Source of the DNA: Candidatus Roizmanbacteria bacterium RIFCSPHIGHO2_02_FULL_37_13b
GTDB lineage: Bacteria; Patescibacteriota; Microgenomatia; UBA1406; HO2-37-13b
Length of the DNA stretch: 38,799 nt
Assembly (NCBI GenBank): GCA_001789395.1
Contig: MFZK01000004.1
Location: 17,145 to 55,943, forward strand
Reading direction: 5' to 3'
The position numbers and the translations under genes were made by a program. Shown in pieces: positions 25,469 through 32,802 of the stretch. Position 1 is the first letter of the stretch, and every line of letters starts with the position of its first letter. The notes below the pieces were generated by a model, which saw only the letters and a list, made by a program, of their open reading frames with translations, was not told the DNA's origin and searched no databases.

Positions 25469-26716
25469 ATGAAACCATTTTCAAAGTCTATAAATAGAAT
25501 TGGGACAGAAACAGCATTTGTTGTTGGACCAGAAATATCATCATGGGTTAAAAAAGGATTTGATATTATCAAGGTTAATATCGGTGAGCCAGGATGTAAT
25601 ATAAAAGAAGCGGCAACCAAAGCAGCAATACAATCTTTTAAACATCACGAAACACACTATATGCCCTCTGCTGGATTAACATCATTACGCACAAAAATAG
25701 CAGAATATATGAGTGCATCAAGAAAAGTTGACTATAGAAAGAATGACATTATTTTATGTCCAGGTGGTAAACCAGTCATTGCTGGGACAATTTTAATTCT
25801 AGTTAATCAGGGGGAAGAGGTTGTCTATCCAACACCCTCTTATCCGATTTATGAATCAATGGTTGATTTTGTTGGTGCTAAGGGGATACCGATTGAGATT
25901 AAAGAAGAAAATGGCTTTAATTTCGATATTAAAGATTTGAGAAAATTGGTTAATAAAAAAACAAAATTATTAATTTTGAATTCTCCATCAAACCCAACAG
26001 GAGGCGTTATAGATAAAGAAGAATTAGAAGAAATTGCCGAGTTGGCAGAGAAATACGATTTCTATATCTTAAGCGATGAAGTCTATTCTCGAATAGTATA
26101 CGGTGACGCTTTTGATAAAATATTCTACAAAGGTAATAAATTACCGATTTCACCAAGTATTGCCTCGCTAAAGAATATGTCACAACGAACAATTATTTTA
26201 GATGGATTTTCAAAAACCTATGCAATGACAGGATTGCGTTTAGGATATGTCTGTTGTAGTAATAATGACTTCATGAAACAGTTTTTAACCTACGCTATTA
26301 ATTTTTGGTCATGTCTACCACAACCGTTGATGGCAGCCGCGGAAGCAGTATTAAGCAAGGATCAAAGCGAAGCACAACATGAGATTGAACTCTATGAAAA
26401 AAAACATGATATAGCCGTTAAAATGCTCAATGAAATTGATGGTGTTAGCTGTCATAATTCATCAGGTGCGTTTTATCTTTTTCCCAATGTCACTAAAGCA
26501 TGTAAAAAACTTGGGTTCAAAGACGCCGAAGCAATGAGAAAGTATCTTCTAACTTATGATAAAAAAAATAAAAAGGGTGTAGCAGTTTTATCAAGAATTC
26601 ATTTCGGAAGACGATTGGCATCAGAAAAAGAGGAGTATATAAGGATCTCGACTGCAGGGAAAATGGATGATATTAAAGAAGGTATAAGACGCATTAAAAT
26701 AGCGATCGAAAAATGA
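25469..26716 (+). CDS. Pyridoxal-phosphate aminotransferase, class I (aspartate/aromatic-like)
   Basis: 415 aa fold-type I aminotransferase. Visible are the PLP-phosphate loop region PGGKPVIAG, YPTPSYPIYESM, the NSPSNPTGG block with the conserved Asn, SDEVYSRIVY with the Asp and Tyr that contact the ring, and FSKTYAMTGLRLGY with the Schiff-base Lys. The substrate Arg is probably RIS near the C-terminus (YIRISTAG). It is closest in style to AspAT/aromatic aminotransferases. It includes a mid-sized insertion before the C-terminal domain (RKYLLTYDKKNKKG). Exact amino-acid specificity is not decidable. Confidence 0.88.
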   Translation: MKPFSKSINRIGTETAFVVGPEISSWVKKGFDIIKVNIGEPGCNIKEAATKAAIQSFKHHETHYMPSAGLTSLRTKIAEYMSASRKVDYRKNDIILCPGGKPVIAGTILILVNQGEEVVYPTPSYPIYESMVDFVGAKGIPIEIKEENGFNFDIKDLRKLVNKKTKLLILNSPSNPTGGVIDKEELEEIAELAEKYDFYILSDEVYSRIVYGDAFDKIFYKGNKLPISPSIASLKNMSQRTIILDGFSKTYAMTGLRLGYVCCSNNDFMKQFLTYAINFWSCLPQPLMAAAEAVLSKDQSEAQHEIELYEKKHDIAVKMLNEIDGVSCHNSSGAFYLFPNVTKACKKLGFKDAEAMRKYLLTYDKKNKKGVAVLSRIHFGRRLASEKEEYIRISTAGKMDDIKEGIRRIKIAIEK

Positions 26717-26742
26717 CATAACTAATACTTTTTTTTGAATGT

Positions 26743-27516
26743 TCATTCTATTACTTCGGAAAGTTTTCTATAAAATTCTTCTGGATTATCGTTCATGACA
26801 AAATGGCCACTATTACGGATTTCGACAGTTGAAACTTTCGGTATTTTATCTAAAATCGCCATTTTTTTATTTTCACTGCCATAAAAATAATATTTATTCG
26901 TTTTCATTGCTAAGAATTTTTTCAACAATGTTCCACTTTCGCGTCCATTAACTAATGATTGAGCACTTTTATAAAATGCAATAGGGCTAGCTTTTTGACT
27001 CCAGGTTGCCCAAAGTCTAGAGCCAACATTAGGAGATCTTATAAAAGTATCTCGTAATTCTTGAAATGTTTTACTCTCAAATATTTCAAAAGAAACGCTG
27101 GTTGTTTTTTTACTTATTAAACCACAGTCTTCCATGATTAAATTTCCTTCAACATTAATAAAAGTTCTCAATTTATTAATGATGAAATCAGTTAACATTA
27201 TTCCAATTGCTCCGCCCATACTGTGTGCAACAATATGAATTTGTTCTATTTCATATTTGTCGAGTAATTTTTTTAACACATTAGCTTGATTAATCAAGGT
27301 ATAGGAAAAATCAAGCGGTTTTGAAGAAGAGCCAAATCCCATTAAATCGGGAACAAGAATAGAATATTTACTAAAATAATCATAATTCCAAATATCATCG
27401 AATGATTCTTTGATACAACCAAGTCCATGTATTAAAAAAATTAAGTCCATCGACGTATGTCGGTATTTGGTGCTCAATCTATATTTTTTATCTCCTAAGT
27501 ATATTATTTGATCCAT
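26743..27516 (-). CDS. Alpha/beta-hydrolase fold protein
   Basis: I use ATG 27516 (MDQIIYLGDKKYRLS), not the track start 27639, which would run across the SAM riboswitch promoter region. An extended -10 (TGC-TATACT) ends six bases before this ATG. About 257 aa. Oxyanion loop HGLG near residue 29, nucleophile elbow VAHSMGGA, and the catalytic His in NSGHFVMND near the C-terminus. It is a cytoplasmic esterase/lipase-like or C-C hydrolase-like enzyme; the substrate is unknown. It is divergent from the riboswitch-controlled fusion gene, with promoters about 30 bases apart. Confidence 0.85.
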   Translation of the reverse strand: MDQIIYLGDKKYRLSTKYRHTSMDLIFLIHGLGCIKESFDDIWNYDYFSKYSILVPDLMGFGSSSKPLDFSYTLINQANVLKKLLDKYEIEQIHIVAHSMGGAIGIMLTDFIINKLRTFINVEGNLIMEDCGLISKKTTSVSFEIFESKTFQELRDTFIRSPNVGSRLWATWSQKASPIAFYKSAQSLVNGRESGTLLKKFLAMKTNKYYFYGSENKKMAILDKIPKVSTVEIRNSGHFVMNDNPEEFYRKLSEVIE

Positions 27517-27547
27517 ATTTGAAGTATAGCACAAGCTAAACAAGAGA

Positions 27548-27575
27548 TTGACAAAGTTCATTATTTGTCTATAAT
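27548..27575 (+). promoter_or_regulatory. Promoter of the SAM riboswitch transcript
   Basis: TTGACA, 16-bp spacer, TATAAT, both hexamers perfect. The predicted start near 27582 lies just before the riboswitch. Confidence 0.8.
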
Positions 27576-27587
27576 TAATCTCAATTA

Positions 27588-27700
27588 GGAAGCATAAAGA
27601 GAGGTGACGAGGGCACTGGCCCAACGACTCACCCAGCAACCGAGTCTTTCAAAAAAAAGAATACGGTGCTAAACCCAGCCCATATGGGACGGATGTGTTC
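27588..27700 (+). ncRNA. SAM riboswitch (SAM-I clan)
   Basis: Conserved SAM-I strings occur in order: AAAGAGAGGTGACGAGGG, CACTGGCCC, CAGCAACC, and CGGTGCTAAACCC. P2 forms by GGTGA (27603-27607) with TCACC (27629-27633). P3 is ACCG/CGGT, closed around an A8 loop. P4 is the perfect CCCATATGGG (27679-27688). P1 is short and imperfect (AGCAT region with ATGTGTTC). Segment 27599-27605 (GAGAGGT) is complementary to the terminator 5' arm (ACCTCTC). This suggests an antiterminator that forms without SAM, and termination when SAM holds P1/P2 closed. Confidence 0.88.
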
Positions 27701-27722
27701 GCCAGCCGGCGGAAAAAAAGTT

Positions 27723-27749
27723 AAACCTCTCATATCGAGAGGTTTTTTT
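27723..27749 (+). terminator. Riboswitch-controlled intrinsic terminator
   Basis: Stem AAACCTCTC/GAGAGGTTT with loop ATATC and a run of seven T, ending 11 bases before the start codon of the regulated gene. Confidence 0.88.
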
Positions 27750-27760
27750 GTGGGTAATTT

Positions 27761-29101
27761 ATGAACAATATTGCTCAAATTGAACAAATGGAGGGAGAAA
27801 GATTAAACGACTGGTATGAACCCGAAAGTTTTCAATCACTAAAGTTACGACGCGATTGTGTTGCAAATTTAGGGACAATCTCGCGAGTAATTGTTGTAGG
27901 TTCTTCCGGTGCAGGTAAATCAATTATTCAAAGGGCTGTGATTGATGCGTCAGAAAAGGATAGTTTTCTTGCTGGAAGAATTTGTATACCGCGACGAGTG
28001 GTTACTCGTGATCCTCGTCCTGATGATGACAATATGCTAACTTATTGTTCGAGCGAAGAACTGGAGTTACGAACGAGAAAGGGAGAATTTGGTTTATATG
28101 GTGTAAAACTTATGGAGAATGGTAGAGAAGAATTATTTGGTTTAGAAAAGCCAGAAGATGGAGCGTTTCCAATCTTCTTTGCAAATAATGCAGTAATTAG
28201 AAATAGAGAAAGTATTGGGCCTCCATCGGTTTTTGATGGCGCTTTAATTGTTGGTATTTATGCTCCCGATAGTGTTCGAGAAGAGAGACTGCGCAGACGA
28301 TCTCCACATTTATTTACGGAGCGACCCGATGAGATAGCATTTAGATTGTCTGATGTTGAAAGCTCCAGAATTATAATTCCTCAGGCTCATGTAATTGTCA
28401 AGAATTTTGGAAGATATGAATCTAGAGTAGTACAAGATTTTATAAATTTTTTAAAGCTTGTTGAATTAAGTAAAGGAGAGCAATTGTTGACCGAGTTAGC
28501 TGGGGTAAATACAAAAAACAGATATATTATTTTAAGACACGGAGAAAGTGAAGCTAATAAGCAAGGAGTAATTGTCAGTTCTTTGGATAATGGATTGAAT
28601 GATTATGGGTGTACTTCTGAGGGAATTGAAGATGTTTCACGTGCAGCTCGTTATGCCCAAGAGAAAGGAATACACGTTGATCACATCTTTACTTCTCCAT
28701 TTCTAAGATGCACGGATTCAGCTCGTGTATTTGCAGAAGTAAGTAGTTTTATAGGAGAAATATCAGTAAGAGATGAATTACGTGAACGATATTTTGGCAT
28801 ATTTGAAGGAACGAGTAGTTGTAATTACCAGATTGTTTATAATACCGATCAACAAAATAGACTTGGGAGTAAAGAACTATTTGGGGCTGAAACGCCAACA
28901 GATGTATTAGATAGAGTTACACGATTAATTACTGAACTTGAAGAAACAAATGAGGGAAAAACATTTTTACTCGTAACACATGCTGATGTCGGAGAAATTG
29001 CACAGGCTGGTTTTAAAGGTCTACCTCCGCAAACGCATAGACTATTTATGCCAAAAATTAGAAATGGTACACTGAGAGAAATAGCAACGATGGGGACATA
29101 A
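27761..29101 (+). CDS. Bifunctional fusion: P-loop GMK/PhnN-like kinase plus histidine phosphatase, SAM-regulated
   Basis: 446 aa. The N-terminal ~230 residues are a P-loop NMP-kinase-type domain. They contain Walker A GSSGAGKS (~47-54), VVTRDPRPDDDN as in guanylate kinase or ribose-1,5-bisphosphate kinase PhnN, and a lid-like RERLRRRSP. The C-terminal ~190 residues are a phosphoglycerate-mutase-like histidine phosphatase. Its catalytic core is intact: RHGESEAN, SPFLRC, RERYFGIFEG and VTHAD. No membrane segment. A kinase and an opposing phosphatase in one chain is the PFK-2/FBPase-2 architecture, but the kinase belongs to another family. It is the only gene behind the SAM riboswitch, since era follows convergently. 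Substrate unknown; a nucleotide or (phospho)ribosyl compound is my best guess. Confidence 0.8.
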   Translation: MNNIAQIEQMEGERLNDWYEPESFQSLKLRRDCVANLGTISRVIVVGSSGAGKSIIQRAVIDASEKDSFLAGRICIPRRVVTRDPRPDDDNMLTYCSSEELELRTRKGEFGLYGVKLMENGREELFGLEKPEDGAFPIFFANNAVIRNRESIGPPSVFDGALIVGIYAPDSVREERLRRRSPHLFTERPDEIAFRLSDVESSRIIIPQAHVIVKNFGRYESRVVQDFINFLKLVELSKGEQLLTELAGVNTKNRYIILRHGESEANKQGVIVSSLDNGLNDYGCTSEGIEDVSRAARYAQEKGIHVDHIFTSPFLRCTDSARVFAEVSSFIGEISVRDELRERYFGIFEGTSSCNYQIVYNTDQQNRLGSKELFGAETPTDVLDRVTRLITELEETNEGKTFLLVTHADVGEIAQAGFKGLPPQTHRLFMPKIRNGTLREIATMGT

Positions 29102-29965
29102 TTAAGTTAGTGTATTAACCCAATGTTTATCTGTTTCTACATGAAGATCAAGATAGATTTTTTTACTTGTCGCAAGTTCAAGCTCACGCCTGGCCATGCT
29201 ACCTATCTCCTTTATCCGACGACCATTCTTACCAATGAGTATCTTTTTATATCTATCATCCGTTGTAAGAACCCGGGCTTTAATATAGGTCAGTTGTTTG
29301 TTTCTTTCAGTTATTTCATCGATGACAACAGTAGTGGTGTAAGGTACTTCTTTTCTTGTTCGAAGGAATACTTTTTCCCGGATAAGTTCAGATATAAAAG
29401 TCTTACTATCCATATTTAATGCCGGGTAAACATATTCATCTTTGTTGATAATTTTTTCTCTTTCAGGAAGATATTCAAAAATCTTATCCAAAAGCGGTTT
29501 GATATGTTTACTATTCAATGCTGAAATATAAAAAAAATCCTTAAATTCATCTTTCAAAAATTCATATTGAGGTAAAAAAGTCGGATCTTTAATTTCAATT
29601 TTATTGACAACTAAAATTTTCGGTTTATTGACTTTTCTCATTAATCCCAAAATCTTAGCTTCTTCAAAATCGCGTCTTCTGGTATGATCGACAATATAAA
29701 GAAAAACATCTATTTCGTCATTAAACATCGATAATGTTTTTTTATTGATTTTTTTGGCTAGCGGATCTTTAGCCTTATTAAATATTCCCGGAGTGTCGAC
29801 AAAAATGATTTGTCCCCGTTCATCTTCAAAAAGCGCGTTAATCGGAAAACGAGTCGTTTGGGGTTTAGGAGATGTAATCGCCACTTTTTGACCAACGATA
29901 TTATTAACAAGAGTTGATTTACCGACATTTGGTCGGCCGATTAGCGCAACTGTACCTGCTTTCAT
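29102..29965 (-). CDS. era: GTPase Era
   Basis: 287 aa. The GTPase domain has G1 GRPNVGKSTL, G3 DTPG and G4 NKIE, with a PQTTRFPI switch region. The C-terminal KH domain (KILIGKNGRRIKEIG) binds the 3' end of 16S rRNA during 30S assembly. An extended -10 (TGA-TACAAT) ends seven bases before the ATG, so the message looks leaderless. The stop abuts the convergent SAM-regulated fusion gene. Length and order are normal. Confidence 0.95.
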   Translation of the reverse strand: MKAGTVALIGRPNVGKSTLVNNIVGQKVAITSPKPQTTRFPINALFEDERGQIIFVDTPGIFNKAKDPLAKKINKKTLSMFNDEIDVFLYIVDHTRRRDFEEAKILGLMRKVNKPKILVVNKIEIKDPTFLPQYEFLKDEFKDFFYISALNSKHIKPLLDKIFEYLPEREKIINKDEYVYPALNMDSKTFISELIREKVFLRTRKEVPYTTTVVIDEITERNKQLTYIKARVLTTDDRYKKILIGKNGRRIKEIGSMARRELELATSKKIYLDLHVETDKHWVNTLT

Positions 29966-29993
29966 AATTTTTATTGTATCATATTTATAGAAG

Positions 29994-30094
29994 TGTCATG
30001 CTGAACTCGTTTCAGCATCCAATTTGTCATTCCCGTGAAAGCTGAAATCTATAGAATTCTGCAGATCCTGAACTAAATTCAGGATGACTATGAC
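29994..30094. repeat. Composite palindromic element upstream of era and the sigma factor
   Basis: Contains TGTCATGCTGAA-ctcgt-TTCAGCAT, then TTTGTCATTCCCG with ATCTATAGAATT as in the element between the purP genes, then ATCCTGAA-ctaaa-TTCAGGAT and a terminal TATGACA. It occupies most of the era/sigma intergenic space. Confidence 0.75.
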
Positions 30095-30103
30095 AAAATA
30101 ATC

Positions 30104-30619
30104 ATGAATAAAAAAATATCAGACGGTGAGATTATCAGAGATATTCAACAAGGTCAAATTGATCATTACTCATATTTAGTTCACCGTTATATCGGCAAAC
30201 TTAATTTATATGTTAAGCAATTCATTAAAAAAGCAGAAGATCGGGATGATATAATCCAAACAACATTTATAAATTACTATAAAGTCATTGATTGTATAGA
30301 TTCAAGCCGTCCGATTTGGCCATATTTGATGACTATCGCAAAACATGAAGTTAATCATTTTTTAAGACAACAATATAAAAAAGTTGCATTGACTGATGAT
30401 ATTTCAGACGAAATGGGAGAGTATAATATTGAGGAAAAAGATGTAATTGAGCAAACAATTGCCAAGTTAAACGAGAAAGACAAAAGAGTAATCAGATTAT
30501 TATATCAAGGTTACACATATAAAGAAATTGCCGAAGTTTTACAAAAACCTTTAAACACGATTAAAACATTAATTCGACGATTAAGAATTAAATTAATAAG
30601 AAAAAATGACAAAACTTGA
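30104..30619 (+). CDS. ECF-like RNA polymerase sigma factor
   Basis: 171 aa. Region 2 is visible (YLVHRYIGKLNLYVKQF to DRDDIIQTTFINYYK, containing the conserved DxxQ-type core contact). Region 4 is a C-terminal helix-turn-helix (LNEKDKRVIRLLYQGYTYKEIAEVL then TIKTLIRRLRIKL). Length and two-domain layout fit ECF sigma-70 factors. The stop overlaps the following membrane-protein gene, the usual arrangement of an ECF sigma and its anti-sigma. No copy of a matching target promoter could be recognised in the window. Confidence 0.85.
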   Translation: MNKKISDGEIIRDIQQGQIDHYSYLVHRYIGKLNLYVKQFIKKAEDRDDIIQTTFINYYKVIDCIDSSRPIWPYLMTIAKHEVNHFLRQQYKKVALTDDISDEMGEYNIEEKDVIEQTIAKLNEKDKRVIRLLYQGYTYKEIAEVLQKPLNTIKTLIRRLRIKLIRKNDKT

Positions 30620-30989
30620 AGATAATATCATAAAAAAAATCTATCGATTTGAGACTAAGCGATCATTATCTTTTCTATTAATTAGAATTTCAGCTATTAT
30701 TGTTGGCTTAATTTTAATTTGGATATCTTTTTCAAAATCCTGGCAACAGGTTATCGAATGGCAAGTAATGGATTTGTTATCTTATCTTAACTATGACTTG
30801 ATTCCATTTATTGACCGGGTAAAAATGATGCTAATTGGTTTTTATCTGGAAAGCCCAAAGGAAGCAATGATTTTTTTTCTAATCTGGTTTTTTATCGTTT
30901 CTATCATTGTGTCCGGTTTAATCAAGAATAGAAAAAAAATATTTAATTGCTTCAGATGCCTGTTTGTTTACTGGACAAAAAAATGCTGA
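30606..30989 (+). CDS. Small membrane protein, possible anti-sigma factor
   Basis: 127 aa overlapping the sigma gene by 14 bases. It has a short cytoplasmic N-terminus (KLEDNIIKKIYRFETKRS), a transmembrane helix at ~20-42, a loop of about 40 residues, a second helix at ~84-104, and a basic tail. The overlap with an ECF gene and the topology suggest a membrane anti-sigma partner. It has no zinc-binding HxxxCxxC motif and no recognisable anti-sigma domain, so the role rests on context alone. Confidence 0.6.
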   Translation: MTKLEDNIIKKIYRFETKRSLSFLLIRISAIIVGLILIWISFSKSWQQVIEWQVMDLLSYLNYDLIPFIDRVKMMLIGFYLESPKEAMIFFLIWFFIVSIIVSGLIKNRKKIFNCFRCLFVYWTKKC

Positions 30990-30990
30990 A

Positions 30991-31033
30991 ACCAAGTTTG
31001 ACTTGGTGAAACCGAGTCAGACTCGGTGAAACC
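30991..31033 (+). repeat. Tandem 20-bp hairpin repeat with compensatory changes
   Basis: Two copies of a 20-mer, ACCAAGTTTGACTTGGTGAA and ACCGAGTCAGACTCGGTGAA, then a third ACC and T6. Each forms a perfect 7-bp stem with a 3-base loop. The A-T to G-C change is matched on both arms, so the stem is conserved, not the primary sequence. Confidence 0.75.
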
Positions 31034-31064
31034 TTTTTTCTGATTTCCTACTACCTATCTATAG

Positions 31065-31469
31065 ATGTTAGGACCAGTTATAAACGTTGGTGTCTTGTTG
31101 GTTTTTTTATTTTCAGTCAGTCCTGTTTCAGCATATGAGAATCAGTTCTTTTTAAAGAACTATTTTGTGAAAGTAGCCCCAACTATTAGAGCAACGGGGA
31201 TGAAAATAAAAAAATGGGGGAAAGCGACGATAGCCGGTGAGATTAAATTAATCACCGGAAATGCGTTAACCATAAGTAAGGGTGAAAGAGATTATCTGGT
31301 GCATGTATTAACAACAACCAGATCGCTATGTCGCTTTGGAACACCGGCAAAGATAACTGACTTCTCTATCGGTGATAGGGTCAATATTGTTGGTGATTAT
31401 ATAAATAAAGACAAAACCGAGATCGTGGCAATGTGGATAAGAGATAAATCTATATCTAAAATAAAGTGA
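31065..31469 (+). CDS. Small secreted protein with OB-like domain
   Basis: 134 aa. An N-terminal signal peptide (VGVLLVFLFSVSPVSAYE) has a probable cleavage after VSA. The mature part contains GKATIAGEIKLITGNALTISKGE and FSIGDRVNIVGDYINKDKTEIVAMWIRD. This is the alternating pattern of small beta-barrel (DUF5666/OB-like) domains that many CPR and other bacteria secrete. No catalytic residues are evident. It follows the sigma/membrane pair by 75 bases with the hairpin repeat between, so it may be a target of, or cotranscribed with, that pair. Confidence 0.75.
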   Translation: MLGPVINVGVLLVFLFSVSPVSAYENQFFLKNYFVKVAPTIRATGMKIKKWGKATIAGEIKLITGNALTISKGERDYLVHVLTTTRSLCRFGTPAKITDFSIGDRVNIVGDYINKDKTEIVAMWIRDKSISKIK

Positions 31470-31484
31470 TGTTCTTTTGGGATT

Positions 31485-31516
31485 AAAAGCGGTCGTGTCA
31501 AAGCGACCGCTTTTTT
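31485..31516 (+). terminator. Intrinsic terminator after the secreted-protein gene
   Basis: Eleven-base-pair stem AAAAGCGGTCG/CGACCGCTTTT with loop TGTCAAAG and a T-run. Confidence 0.88.
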
Positions 31517-31552
31517 ATATGGCCGATTTTTGATAAAATAGCACTGTAATCA

Positions 31553-31623
31553 TGCCCGGTCGTCCAATGGTAGGACGGAGGACTTTGGATCCTCTAATCA
31601 TGGTTCGAATCCATGCTGGGCAG
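31553..31623 (+). tRNA. tRNA-Gln (anticodon TTG)
   Basis: The full cloverleaf closes. Acceptor TGCCCGG/CTGGGCA (one G-U), D stem GTCC/GGAC, anticodon stem GAGGA/TCCTC with loop CTTTGGA, 4-base variable loop TAAT, T stem CATGG/CCATG with loop TTCGAAT, discriminator G. Length is 71 nt with no encoded CCA. Anticodon TTG at 31585-31587 reads CAA/CAG. The GIY-like antisense ORF in the track is a shadow. Confidence 0.95.
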
Positions 31624-31706
31624 CTCGAGGCAAAGCGTTGCCGAGATACAATTTTCAGCAGAAAATTGTATAAGAGACCGCTCAGGCGACGAGACACAAG
31701 AAGCGT
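31624..31706 (+). other. Structured element L, directly after tRNA-Gln
   Basis: It contains CTCGAGGCAA-agcg-TTGCCGAG, a perfect 10-bp hairpin TACAATTTTC-AGCA-GAAAATTGTA, and CGTTGCC pairing with GGCGACG around it. It is related to element R on the far side of the IS: CAGCTYGAGGYAA at the start, CGTYGCCGA, and ACGAGA to GAAGCGT at the end. Function unknown. Confidence 0.55.
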
Positions 31707-32583
31707 CCACAAAACGGTTGATGATCTTTAGAAAAGGATTGGTATATCAATCCCTGGTTTTTTAGTCATTTCTACCCCTGTTTTACCATTAAGACGACGG
31801 AATCTACCGCGACAATCTGTATACTTAGTTAACCTCCGTTTCAAAACATATCCGTTAATCCAAAGCTTTGTGTGTTTTATCGTTTGAAAAGATCGAAGAG
31901 CAAAAAATCTTGATTCAAAATGACCATTTAAGCCTTCAATAAGATTAGTAGTAATTGGTGCTTGATGAATATTTCGATAAGCTGTTAACTCTTGTTTGTA
32001 TTTTTCGATATTAGTTAGCACTGATAAACAAACGGGATCTTGTTGGTAATCCCGATACAAACACCAAAGCCAGTGATTTAAATTCTGATCTGATATTTTG
32101 TTCCTGAGTACTGATTCAATTCTTTTCATAAAGGGTTTGTAAGTATTATCTGATCTTATCTTTAAGTTACGTCTGATATTTTCTTTAAAATACTTGCCGT
32201 CAAACAAAAACACATGAGAAAATCGATTACAGAAGTTAAAGGTAAATTGATTGTTATTCGGTAATTTCCTTAATTCTTGATGGCATATTTTCCATGCTAA
32301 TGATTTACTAATGCGATACTTTCTAGCTATTTTCCGGAATGATAATCCATCCAGATGATCGTTAAGTAATACTTTATTATCCGTAAAGCATGGATTAAAA
32401 GAAAAATATCTTTGACAGTATTTATAAAACAAGCGTATTACTTTTTTTCGATAGCCATAACAGATAACATAATTTGTGGTTTTACAGTTGGGGCATTTGT
32501 ACTTTTTCATACGCCCCATTTTGTATCACTTTATGTTATGACTACAAGTAGAAGTATCGTTTTCACCAACCGAATTGTGGACG
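31704..32583 (-). mobile_element. Decayed insertion sequence
   Basis: 21-bp imperfect terminal inverted repeats, 18 of 21 identical: CGTCCACAAAACGGTTGATGA at the left end and CGTCCACAATTCGGTTGGTGA as the complement of the right end. They enclose one transposase gene. I see no direct target-site duplication. Confidence 0.75.
31728..32519 (-). CDS. Transposase with internal deletion, probably inactive
   Basis: 263 aa. An N-terminal zinc-ribbon-like segment starts CPNCKTTNYVICYG; its second half has only one Cys (KYCQRYF). A helix-turn-helix follows (GLSFRKIARKYRISKSLAWK), then the first catalytic Asp of a DDE domain in LFDGKYF. The text jumps almost directly to a C-terminal block, TTNLIEGLNGHFESRFFALR, which carries the likely Glu. 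The region expected to hold the second Asp (~100 residues) seems deleted in frame. The C-terminus resembles IS256/MULE-like enzymes. The family is uncertain. The gene fills the IS and would need help in trans to move. Confidence 0.75.
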   Translation of the reverse strand: MGRMKKYKCPNCKTTNYVICYGYRKKVIRLFYKYCQRYFSFNPCFTDNKVLLNDHLDGLSFRKIARKYRISKSLAWKICHQELRKLPNNNQFTFNFCNRFSHVFLFDGKYFKENIRRNLKIRSDNTYKPFMKRIESVLRNKISDQNLNHWLWCLYRDYQQDPVCLSVLTNIEKYKQELTAYRNIHQAPITTNLIEGLNGHFESRFFALRSFQTIKHTKLWINGYVLKRRLTKYTDCRGRFRRLNGKTGVEMTKKPGIDIPILF

Positions 32584-32588
32584 GTACC

Positions 32589-32678
32589 CAGCTTGAGGTA
32601 ATACGTCGCCGAAGATCCCGTGAGTAGCAACGAACGGGAACGAGATAGAAGCGTAACAAAAACGACAGTTACGTATTA
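32589..32678 (+). other. Structured element R, after the IS
   Basis: It is paralogous to element L. A long-range stem TAATACGT (32599-32606) with ACGTATTA (32671-32678) encloses CCCGT to ACGGG and CGTAAC to GTTACG helices. It includes the shared GAAGCGT block. No ORF runs through it. The rest of the gap to 32770 shows nothing I can name. Confidence 0.5.
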
Positions 32679-32773
32679 AAAATAGAGCGATTTTAGCCTC
32701 AGAATTTTATATCAGTCCATATCAGATAGAAATTGGATTCGAATCTCTTATTAAATTTCTCTGTGTGTGTATC

Positions 32774-32802
32774 TTGACTTTGGTATGGCTTTAATATATG
32801 AT
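32774..32802 (+). promoter_or_regulatory. padR operon promoter
   Basis: TTGACT, 17-bp spacer, TATGAT. The -10 covers the track start codon 32798, so translation must begin downstream, at 32813. Confidence 0.65.

Noticed and set aside
27517-27639. N-terminal extension of the alpha/beta hydrolase ORF
   Set aside because: It would cover the riboswitch promoter and aptamer 5' strand, and the fold begins at MDQIIYLG with a -10 box just upstream.
27761-29101. PFK-2/FBPase-2 orthology for the fusion protein
   Set aside because: The domain order matches, but the kinase half has GMK/PhnN-like motifs rather than those of PFK-2; only the architecture is similar.
31515-31712. 65-aa minus-strand ORF
   Set aside because: It is antisense to tRNA-Gln and shows no protein family features.
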